Source: Siphonodentalium dalli (lineage: Eukaryota > Mollusca > Scaphopoda > Gadilida > Siphonodentaliidae). Taken from it: a stretch of 64,000 bases of DNA. Where the stretch lies: positions 170,446,310 through 170,510,309 of the forward strand of contig CP136064.1 in the NCBI GenBank assembly GCA_032622095.1, given 5' to 3'. A program made the position numbers and the translations under genes. Below are positions 8,503 to 19,500 of the stretch, piece after piece. Every line of letters begins with the position of its first letter. Positions within the stretch are counted from its first letter, which is position 1. The notes beneath the pieces are model-generated. The model searched no databases. It had not been told where the DNA came from and saw only the letters and a program-made list of their open reading frames with translations.

Positions 8503-8590
8503 ATATATAGAGCATCATAAATAAATAATTGTAAATAATACTACTTCGTGTTGTTGTTTGGGAGTTGGCCTATATGTAGGACAGGATGTG
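8503..8590 (-). repeat. Right terminal inverted repeat, outer part
   Basis: From GAGCATCATAAATAAAT to the end at 8590 this is the complement of 1-80, with one difference seen. It is separated from the inner part of the same arm by the Penelope-like insertion. Confidence 0.9.
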
Positions 8591-9523
8591 ATACTAAGCA
8601 ATACAAAGCCAATGAGCGGTGAGTGAGCTGGTTCACCGAGGGATCGCGTGAGATTCGTGTGACTCACTACGGGTGGGACCTTATTATAGGAAAATGTGGG
8701 TGGGGAGTTGGACATACAAAGAGTCCCTCGTAAGTCGATAGGGCCATAGAAATAGGCGGACAAAGGGCCCTCAGACGTAGTGTAGAACCTTTAGAAATGG
8801 GAGGTGTTTAGGAGACATGCCCTATATCCAAGTCAGACGCTATATCATCAACTATTTACCTTGATATATTGACTTGATATATATTAATCTCACATATATA
8901 CAGATTTATGTTTGCATGCATGTTGTGAAGACTCATTCTTTCATGTGGATTCAATTTCATAACCCATCCAGAATGAGTTCGTTATTGAATTATAAATGTA
9001 TCAAAACAAAATCATAAATATGAATAACTTAACAATACCACTAACATATATAAACATATAGTTAATGTATCCCACTCTATGAAATGGATGAAATGAACAT
9101 ACAAGTATGAAACACTACAAAGTGAATATAGACACACATTTAAGAGACAATTAATTAAGTTATACTAAATTATATGTCCAATTGGTGAGTTGTGCCAGTT
9201 TTGGGGAATTACCATTTTACAGAATCCCATGTTAATAAATGTATACTACAAGCCAAGTAACATTTAACATTCTTACTCTAAACTAACTCTGACCCTGTCC
9301 TAATTGTGCCAAACCAGTCGGTCAACTAACTGGGACAACATACTTGGATTTTAAGTGTATATCTGAATGATTTGAGTTTTGAATGATAAAATAAACAGTG
9401 CGACTAGTTTTGACAATCTTTTCGGCCTATTAAAAGTTACGAAATGGCAATTCCGAGATTGATATTTACATAACAGGAACAATCAGAGTATGTACACCCT
9501 AGAGGAAATAGCACAACTTCACA
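8591..9523. other. No gene or repeat recognised
   Basis: Right flank of the Polinton-like element. It is AT-rich after 8820 and carries many stops in all frames. No terminal repeat or coding signal was seen. Confidence 0.5.
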
Positions 9524-9746
9524 TTCATTGCACTAAGTAATCGACCCTACCCCTTAACCACAGCAGAATTATGGGTAACTGTTCAGTATTTAGTCTGAAA
9601 TATGGCTTGTTGCCATTCATCGGAAAGCTCTCACCGAGAGCTTACCGATGAATGGCAACAAGCCATATTTCAGACTAAATCCTGAAAAGTTACCCATAAT
9701 TCTGCTGTGGTTAAGAAGTTAGGTCGATTAATTAGGTCATTACATG
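9524..9746. mobile_element. Palindromic MITE, family A
   Basis: An almost perfect foldback of about 220 bp. The arm CCTTAACCACAGCAGAATTA leads through ATGGCTTGTTGCCATTCATC to a short loop at about 9632-9642, and the complement follows. Two further copies lie at 19990-20204 and 48182-48345. The absence of an ORF and the full-length hairpin shape mark it as a non-autonomous DNA element. Confidence 0.8.
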
Positions 9747-10251
9747 TTAAATCAATATTCAACGGTTGATAATTTGATTATATTTTTGAAGAGATATTAT
9801 ATGATGGATGTCAGGAGAAAAATCACAAAAAGTGTATTTTTCCAAACAGACTCACAAAATTTGAATGTTCCATTAATATTTGATATCGGAAGACCACATA
9901 TTTAAGTAACAGATAACAACACATTACATCGAATATTGACAGGGAGAAAATATAGTTTGTTGTTGCATGTTTAGAATCATGCTTTCTCTCATTTGCCAAC
10001 CCAACATTCTCACTCAACTGAATACAATTTTCCACTAAACATTGTCCTTCAGAATAGTGCATTACACCATCTGTGTTGCATTGAAATTTGTGTATCTTTT
10101 TTTAAGTAGTATTTTTGCATGTGTAAAGAGACTATATAAGGCACTTGCACTTTATGATGACCTCCCCCCATAACTTGTACTCGATGAAATGAGTTTTTTT
10201 CAGTATATTTGTTACCCATATACCGGCAATGTGATGAAAATTATAAGAGAA

Positions 10252-10257
10252 TTTATT
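10252..10257 (-). promoter_or_regulatory. Candidate polyadenylation signal of the TM9SF gene
   Basis: On the minus strand this reads AATAAA, about 160 bases beyond the stop codon at 10416-10418. Other AT-rich matches nearby are possible, so this is only a candidate. Confidence 0.3.
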
Positions 10258-10415
10258 TCTACTGTGAAAACAAAATTTTGGTAGGGGGGGGTAATTGTTT
10301 TCTTTGAACTTAGGGAAAATAAACATTTTTTTAAGCCTGATAAAATTAGGAAATTTTTCTATGAGAACAATGCATAGGTTAAGAACAATGCATAGGTTAA
10401 TGAATCACAGAAAAT

Positions 10416-10504
10416 TTAACATTTCAAATAAAACATTCTGTCAACCTCGACAACGCTGTACATTTTTCTGACAAACCAGAAGCATGACAAGAAGCCGATT
10501 GTTC
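10416..10504 (-). CDS. TM9SF2: TM9SF2 last coding exon with altered C-terminus
   Basis: Begins after TTTCAG with GA, which completes the Gly of MTG. It then encodes [21 protein letters not shown], and seven more residues RMFYLKC before TAA (10416-10418). The GTIGF-x-x-x-x-FV-x-K-x-YS-V-V pattern fixes it as the family's last span. Family members normally stop at K-V/I-D. Here the position is E-V-D and the protein runs on. An alternative last exon in the 6.7-kb intron was looked for and not found. Confidence 0.85.
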
Positions 10505-13500
10505 CTGAAATTAGAATAATATTGACATAATATATGAGTTAAAAATTGCCTTAAAATTCTATAAAATATTGGAATAGCAAGAATGTTGAGTCAATACAAA
10601 ATGCTAGGATGAATGTGATAGTTCCACTGACATCAATATTGGGTAACATACAATTAGAATATACTAAAGAACAACATAATATTTTAGAAATCCCCGATTT
10701 CAAAAATACAAATATCTTTTGTGAATAACACAGACAAAGCTGAAGATTGAGTACATCATTTGTCTATAAAGGCATAATAAACTTGTTTATTTCTGATGCA
10801 GCCGAGGGTCGTGGCGAAATCTCTTCAAGTCGAAAAGATCTTGGCTTTGATGGATGGTGATACGCTTTATGTGTCCACAAGATCATGTGATATTTCTTTT
10901 CTAAAATAGCCCCTTTTTCTGTTCTGTTAGAGAAGGTAGGTATTATATGAGAAAATTCTCAATAAAATCCATATTGGGACAGGTGTGCTCGATTCATAAT
11001 GTATTATTTTTTACACCCGAATCTATATAAAACTTGCCAAGAAGAGATATACTTTCTTTACTTAATCGATTCTCCCATTCATTTGTAAAAGTATACAATG
11101 GAATGGTCTATTATTCATTTAAATGGGTGTTTTGATAATACAAGGGCATGTAGAAATATAGTTCCTATTCATTCATATGGAGGAATGTTCAGATGATAAG
11201 TTCAACAAACAGCCGAGTCATCAAAGACAAAGGGTTAGTATTTCAAATACCTGTGATTATTCAAGACCAAGTAGTTGAGTGATTCAAAAGAAAAAGCCAC
11301 ACATCCCCCGAATAAGGTGGCTTTATTTGACCGGTGATTTTTTTTAGAAATGAACATTTCTGCAATCATTGAATCAAACGTTGCTTCCAACAGTGTCTAT
11401 GTTGTTAACACACCTAGTGTTATTTGTTTAGGCACCAGAATGGTCAGTAAATACTAAGACTAAGTCTAGGATTATCATCCAGAAACAAAAATAATTGGGA
11501 AATTCTGAGTCAGCAAGGGTCATAACTCCAGTAGAATGAGTCGACCGAACCAAAATTCAAACTTGATCTGACTTTTCAAATCAGATAACTAAAACTAAAG
11601 TTATCATTTGGAAACCAAGATAATCGGCAAATTCTGAGTCGACAAGGACCCTAACTGCGATAAAAATGGGTGGACCATACCCATATTCAAACTAAAACAG
11701 TCAATAGCGTGATAAAGAAGAAGAAAAGTCAAAAAGTTTAAGTGAAGGGATTGTGTTGTGTAGATGAAATTGTTTTCATTTCAAAAATTTGTTTCAATAA
11801 ATGCGGGCTGCAGGGTGTGCCGAAGGATTCAAATGTAAAATCACAGATGGCTCTACTGGCAGCCATGTTCTTTGTGAAGTTTGGTGATGATTGGATGATG
11901 GATGCAGCCTGTAGGGTGTGCCGAAACATTTAGTCATGCAGCCATGATTTTTAATGAAATTCAGAAACATTTGATGGCTCCCATCCAGTGGTCACCCTGA
12001 AGATCCATATGAAGTTTGGTAATGATAAGGTGAGGGATGTGGTCTGTAGGTTGTGCCAAATTGTTTAGTCATGCCAAGAGTAAATTCTAAGATGGCTTCC
12101 GGCAATCATGTTTTTCATTGTAAATCGTTCAAATTCAATAACTCCCATCTAGAGGTGATCCTAAACAAGTCTGTAAATTTTAAAACGATTCACCAATAAA
12201 TGCGGGCTGCAGGGTATGCCCATTTTAAATTGTGAAATGCAAGATGGCTGCTGGCAGCCATGTTTTTCAACAATTACTGTAAAAAATTGATGGCTCCCAT
12301 GAGATGGCTCAACGGATGACGGATGTGGTCTCTGGGGTGTGCCAAAGGATTTAGTCATGCAAAGAGTAAAATCCAAGATGGCTGCCAGCAGCCATATTTT
12401 TCAAATCATTTAATTTAATAGCTCCTATTTAGAGGTGATCATAAACATGCCTGTAAACTTTCAAAACAATTCTCCAATAAATTTGGGCATCAGGTTGTGC
12501 CGAAGAATTTAAATTTAAAATCCATGAATAACTGGCAAATTTTAAGTAGACAAGGACCGTAACTCTGGTTAAAATGCACAGACCTCACCCATATTCGAAC
12601 TTGACATGTGTACCAAACCAGTAAGCTCACATACCAATATTGTTTAATTTCATATAACATTACTGAACATATCATTTGGAAACCATCTGGGATGGATGCA
12701 GAGACAAGCGATATCTCTAGCTCCCCCCCAAGTAGCTGAGTGAATTGTTCAAATGATTATGAAAATATGCAACTCAGAAGTCAAAGAAAAATAAATACTT
12801 TCAATAAATTTGTTTATTTAACAAAGACCGTTTTGTCCCAAAGAATATAACACTATTTAAAGCCAAAATAGCTTAAGTTGTAATATATATATTACTAGCT
12901 GGTGGACCCGATTCGTACAGGCTGTTTCCCCTCTGCTTTTCGGCGAACTGCGCGATTTGACCTTGAATTGTCCATTTTGAAGGTCAAGGTCAGGTGGGGT
13001 CACGATTTGACCCGTCCAAAACACTGCCCGGACAAAGAACCGACAAAAGTACCCGTCGAAATGCATCCGGTTTTACCCGATTTGACCTCGAATTGATCAT
13101 TTTGAAGGTCAAGTCAGGTCGGGGTCACGATTTGACCCGTCCAAAACACTCAGTGGACAAAAGTAAACCTATGTATAAAATTTCGTCGAAATCCCATCAA
13201 AATTGGCGATTTGACCTTGAATTGACCCGATTTCAAGGTCACGTCGCACGGGCAAACGAATAGGCTTACGACACTCCCCATACGAAAGTATCCCTAGACA
13301 CTAATTTTCATCGAAATCCCGTGATACTCAGGCGTTCAACCTTGAAATGACCCGATTTCAAGGTCAATGTCACATCGCACGGGCAATTAACAGGCCCATG
13401 CCACTCCCCGGCCGAAAGTACCCCCACATACCAAGTTTCATCAAAATCGGCTTGGCCGTTTTCGAGTCCATCGCGAACACACACACACACACAGATTTCC

Positions 13501-16500
13501 CAAAATATATAATAGATATTCTAAACTATATATTACTGGAAAGAGTAAGTTTAAAAATATAGATATATCTAAGTGCCATCCAAAATGAATTAGTTGTTTC
13601 TCAGGCAAATTTAGTTTCAGATCAGTATGGGAGGGAGGATTTTATTTCAGATCAGTATGGGAGGGAGGATTTTATTTCAGATCAGTATGGGAGGGAGGAT
13701 TTTATTTCAGATCAGTATGGGAGGGGATTTTATTTCAGATCAGTATGGGAGGGGATTTTATTTCAGATCAGTATGGGAGGGAGGATTTTATTTCAGATCA
13801 GTATGGGAGGGAGGATTTTATTTCAGATCAGTATGGGAGGGAGGATTTTATTTCAGATCAGTATGGGAGGGAGGATTTTATTTCAGATCAGTATGGGAGG
13901 GGGGATTTTATTTCAGATCAGTATGGGAGGGAGGATTTTATTTCAGATCAGTATGGGAGGGGATTTTATTTCAGATTAGTGTGGGAGGGAGGATTTTATT
14001 TCAGATCAGTATGGGAGGGGATTTTATTTCAGATCAGTATGGGAGGGAGGATTTTATTTCAGATCAGTATGGGAGGGGATTTTATTTCAGATCAGTATGG
14101 GAGGGAGGATTTTATTTCAGATCAGTATGGGAGGGGATTTTATTTCAGATCAGTATGGGAGGGAGGATTTTATTTCAGATCAGTATGGGAGGGGATTTTA
14201 TTTCAGATCAGTATGGGAGGGAGGATTTTATTTCAGATCAGTATGGGAGGGAGGATTTTATTTCAGATCAGTATGGGAGGGAGGATTTTATTTCAGATCA
14301 GTATGGGAGGGAGGATTTTATTTCAGATCAGTATGGGAGGGGATTTTATTTCAGATCAGTATGGGAGGGAGGATTTTATTTCAGATCAGTATGGGAGGGG
14401 ATTTTATTTCAGATCAGTATGGGAGGGGATTTTATTTCAGATCAGTATGGGAGGGAGGATTTTATTTCAGATCAGTATGGGAGGGGATTTTATTTCAGAT
14501 CAGTATGGGAGGGGATTTTATTTCAGAGATCAGTATGGGAGGGGATTTTATTTCAGATCAGTATGGGAGGGAGGATTTTATTTCAGATCAGTATGGGAGG
14601 GAGGATTTTATTTCAGATCAGTATGGGAGGGGATTTTATTTCAGATCAGTATGGGAGGGAGGATTTTATTTCAGATCAGTATGGGAGGGAGGATTTTATT
14701 TCAGATCAGTATGGGAGGGAGGATTTTATTTCAGATCAGTATGGGAGGGGATTTTATTTCAGATCAGTATGGGAGGGAGGATTTTATTTCAGATCAGTAT
14801 GGGAGGGAGGATTTTATTTCAGATCAGTATGGGAGGGGATTTTATTTCAGATCAGTATGGGAGGGAGGATTTTATTTCAGATCAGTATGGGAGGGAGGAT
14901 TTTATTTCAGATCAGTATGGGAGGGGATTTTATTTCAGATCAGTATGGGAGGGAGGATTTTATTTCAGATCAGTATGGGAGGGAGGATTTTATTTCAGAT
15001 CAGTATGGGAGGGGATTTTATTTCAGATCAGTATGGGAGGGAGGATTTTATTTCAGATCAGTATGGGAGGGGATTTTATTTCAGATCAGTATGGGAGGGA
15101 GGATTTTATTTCAGATCAGTATGGGAGGGAGGATTTTATTTCAGATCAGTATGGGAGGGGATTTTATTTCAGATCAGTATGGGAGGGAGGATTTTATTTC
15201 AGATCAGTATGGGAGGGAGGATTTTATTTCAGATCAGTATGGGAGGGAGGATTTTATTTCAGATCAGTATGGGAGGGAGGATTTTATTTCAGATCAGTAT
15301 GGGAGGGAGGATTTTATTTCAGATCAGTATGGGAGGGAGGATTTTATTTCAGATCAGTATGGGAGGGAGGATTTTATTTCAGATCAGTATGGGAGGGGAT
15401 TTTATTTCAGATCAGTATGGGAGGGAGGATTTTATTTCAGATCAGTATGGGAGGGAGGATTTTATTTCAGATCAGTATGGGAGGGAGGATTTTATTTCAG
15501 ATCAGTATGGGAGGGAGGATTTTATTTCAGATCAGTATGGGAGGGAGGATTTTATTTCAGATCAGTATGGGAGGGGATTTTATTTCAGATCAGTATGGGA
15601 GGGAGGATTTTATTTCAGATCAGTATGGGAGGGAGGATTTTATTTCAGATCAGTATGGGAGGGGATTTTATTTCAGATCAGTATGGGAGGGAGGATTTTA
15701 TTTCAGATCAGTATGGGAGGGGATTTTATTTCAGATCAGTATGGGAGGGAGGATTTTATTTCAGATCAGTATGGGAGGGAGGATTTTATTTCAGATCAGT
15801 ATGGGAGGGGATTTTATTTCAGATCAGTATGGGAGGGAGGATTTTATTTCAGATCAGTATGGGAGGGAGGATTTTATTTCAGATCACTATGGGAGGGAGG
15901 ATTTTATTTCAGATCAGTATGGGAGGGAGGATTTTATTTCAGATCAGTATGGGAGGGGATTTTATTTCAGATCAGTATGGGAGGGGATTTTATTTCAGAT
16001 CAGTATGGGAGGGAGGATTTTATTTCAGATCAGTATGGGAGGGAGGATTTTATTTCAGATCAGTATGGGAGGGAGGATTTTATTTCAGATCAGTATGGGA
16101 GGGAGGATTTTATTTCAGATCAGTATGGGAGGGGATTTTATTTCAGATCAGTATGGGAGGGATATTTTATTTCAGATCAGTATGGGAGGGAGGATTTTAT
16201 TTCAGATCAGTATGGGAGGGAGGATTTTATTTCAGATCAGTATGGGAGGGGATTTTATTTCAGATCAGTATGGGAGGGGATTTTATTTCAGATCAGTATG
16301 GGAGGGAGGATTTTATTTCAGATCAGTATGGGAGGGGATTTTATTTCAGATCAGTATGGGAGGGGATTTTATTTCAGATCAGTATGGGAGGGGATTTTAT
16401 TTCAGATCAGTATGGGAGGGAGGATTTTATTTCAGATCAGTATGGGAGGGATATTTTATTTCAGATCAGTATGGGAGGGGATTTTATTTCAGATCAGTAT

Positions 16501-19500
16501 GGGAGGGAGGATTTTATTTCAGATCAGTATGGGAGGGAGGATTTTATTTCAGATCAGTATGGGAGGGGATTTTATTTCAGATCAGTATGGGAGGGAGGAT
16601 TTTATTTCAGATCAGTATGGGAGGGAGGATTTTATTTCAGATCAGTATGGGAGGGGATTTTATTTCAGATCAGTATGGGAGGGAGGATTTTATTTCAGAT
16701 TAGTGTGGGAGGTGGGATTTTATTTCAGATCAGTATGGGAGGGAGGATTTTATTTTAAAATGTTGTTGGCTGGTTCGTAACCGAATTAAATTGGTGCCTT
16801 CTTTCCTAGCTGGGTTCACCTCAAGCAGTGATTGATATTCTCAATGAGAAATCACACAACAAAGCCACATTCAAAACAGATCTATAAGGAATCACAAATG
16901 ACATGGTCATTTCCTATGCACCATTAATTGTTATCAAACAAGTTCAATTTTGGAGAGAAAACTATAGGGATATAACAAATAACAACACTCTTTTTCTGTA
17001 GCTTTCGACCCCGTAATGTGACGTACTTCAACGTTGACTATAACAAACTTTTGTTTTGAGCCCTGGATGTCAATTCGCAATATGTAAATCTATAGCTATA
17101 TTGCCGTTGATCAAGGCCGTGGGGGCGAAAGCTACTGAAAAAAGAGTGCATTGTTATTTATTATACATACACAAAGTCCCTTATACTGGACATGAATCTA
17201 TCTATTCTAGGGATATAATAAAAATATCTATATGTGATATGTACCTGTCATTAAGAAGAATAAGAAACAAATGATGATTGTGTATCCGAAGTACAGGAAT
17301 GTGCTAGCTCCACCATGGATATCCAACTTCTCCGCAAAAAAGTAGATTGAGTATATGAAGAAATAGAATGCTGTGAAGCCACTCGTCAAAAATGATCTCC
17401 ACCACCAATGATAGTCCTGCAAAAAATAATTAATATTTTCAATTAAAAATAAGTTCTGAAGTATGACCTCAAGTCTTCAAAGAAAAATTGCAAACAGTAA
17501 GTTACATCAGTGAGGTGGACAGGCTGTAATAATATTTATTACATGATCCAACCCCTTCTATAAATTTTGATATGAAACGTTCGTTGCATAACAGGAAATA
17601 GTGCCAGGTGACCTCTGACATCCGGTTTGTCATCTGTTTATATAGCTTCCAATATTTTTCCAATAAACTCTAAAAAATGAAAAGTTTAAAAAGTTATTTC
17701 ATTAAATATATGCCATTAAATACGTCAATGAGTATCTATTTATCTTGGACTATATCTTTACGCAGACAAACAACGCATATTTACATGAAATGTCATTGCA
17801 TGCCTTATAGAAGCCGATGTTAGTTTCAAGTCCCATTTGTTTATTTAAGTATGTTTTATCGAGGGTTTGGATCATGTAATAAATAGAATCTACAACTCGT
17901 CCCCAGATTATAGTTGAATTACAAAACTCGTTCAGTAAATTATGTCTGAACCTCGGTTCAGACCTAATTTACTGGACGAGTTTTATATATTCCGCTATAA
18001 ACTGGGGAACCGTCGTAGATCCTCTATTAATGATCAGGGCAATCAAACTCCACTATATTAGGGATGATCTGATCAGTTTTGGTACTGAGAGAGTTAGGGT
18101 CTATTGTCATCGTTAGTCACACATGCATGCAAGCACGTTAACTGTTAAGGTTAGTGGCAGAGCTATTCATCGCCCATTGTATTCGTCAATCAACTCAAGG
18201 TCGCCATGGGTGATTCTTGGCGTTTTCTGTGTCATTCTAACAGAACTTTAGATTACTAGTAGTGTGATTTGGGCACATCAAGGCAAACCATCATTGAGAA
18301 ATTTAGACCAAAAAACTTGCTCCTTTTCTGAGAATGACTGTTTCAAGGATACGTTTTCATTAATATCAATATGAAATTTGACGCTTCAGTGTTTATCAGT
18401 ACTAAAGGTATATAAACATATCTAAGCAACGGAAAAAAATACCATTCTCATTTTTATTTTGGGTACATTTCAATATATCGGGCACAACGTTTACCGACTT
18501 GAATTTGGGTATATAAAAGCCTGCATTCCAATCATAAATAGGCAAACAGTGCAATCCAAACAGACGCGTTATCATTGTCGACCGACCTTAAATGTGTACC
18601 TTATAAGTTTGAATTCTTCATTGTGTTGGTTACTGTAATTGAACACTTTTAATGATGCATTATTGTTGCCAATGTTATATATATATACTAGTAAGAATTT
18701 GATAGTGGACCAACCAATGAGAGAGAAGCAATCTCAGTGATGGTTACAAAGAGGTTTAACTCTTCCATGACTGGAGCTTCCTGAAATTCTGCTAAGACCC
18801 TGTGCCAAAGCATTCTCTAATATATGCGAGTCTCCCATAGGGAGCCTCGCATATATAAGAGAATGCATTGGCCTAACTATATTTACATTGACCTTGTAAG
18901 CTAGTGCATGCTCTTATATATGTGAGGCTCCCTATGGGAGACTTGCATATAAGAGTATCCACTGGAACAGGAACTTTAATGCTGCACCAGCACAGCCCCC
19001 GTCATGAAAGGGTTAACCTTAAAAGTCAACGTGACTAGAAGCAAACACAACTTCAAATGGCTATAGACCCCTTAACCCTTTCATGACGGGAGCTGTGCTG
19101 GTGCAGTATTACAGATCCTGTGCCAGTACATTCTCTTATATATGCGAGTCTCCCATAGGAAGCCTCACATATATCAGAGAATGCAATGGCTGACAAGGTC
19201 AAGGTAAATATTGTTGGGCCAATGTATTCTCTTAGATATGTGAGGCTCCTTATGGCCATTTGCATATATAAGAGAATGCAATGGCACAGGGTTTTCACAA
19301 AATTACAGGAAGCTCAAGTCATGGAAGGGTTACAGAAACTGAGAAATGTCGGTTATGTCATAGCTTACAAGTTCCAGCCGTGAGGTAACTGTTAATAAGT
19401 TTGGCTGTAACATTTATACTATGACTATACTTCATTTCAAGGGTCTGATCTGCAATAAGTTTGGTGAGATATTTATCTACATACCTCCGCACAAAGGTGG

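Larger units (their letters stand above)
4180..8505. mobile_element. Penelope-like retroelement, head-to-head pair
   Basis: A long minus-strand copy (about 4190-7310) and a 5'-truncated plus-strand copy (about 7328-8500) meet with their 5' sides at 7310-7328. Their 3' flanks, about 4240-4390 and 8335-8490, are inverted copies of each other. Both outer ends run into (AT)n tracts that belong to the target. Penelope-like elements encode a telomerase-related reverse transcriptase fused to a GIY-YIG endonuclease, and often occur as partial copies in inverted or tandem pairs, as here. Confidence 0.9.
1..8590. mobile_element. Decayed Polinton/Maverick (adintovirus-like) element with a nested Penelope-like insertion
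   Basis: Two ends of this interval are inverted copies of each other: 1-80 matches the complement of about 8513-8590 with a single difference seen. The repeat continues inward to about 507 on the left and about 3765-4190 on the right. Between the arms are, in order, a RING fragment, a TBP-like gene, an integrase with a chromodomain, a penton-like gene, a small basic ORF and a major capsid gene. That set is typical of Polinton/Maverick elements, which replicate as virus-like DNA transposons. No polymerase B, FtsK-type ATPase or cysteine protease is visible, and most genes carry stops or frameshifts, so the element is dead and internally deleted. The left end may lie beyond the window, so no target duplication could be read. 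Confidence 0.85.

Noticed and set aside
13620-16755. CRISPR-like array
   Set aside because: The units are directly contiguous with no spacers, and the setting is a eukaryotic intron.
13627-16780. Open frames of 868-1043 codons with a repeated [10 protein letters not shown] / [10 protein letters not shown] pattern
   Set aside because: They are translations of a minisatellite whose unit contains no stop in any forward frame. Switching between 30-bp and 28-bp units changes the frame repeatedly, so no protein is being conserved.
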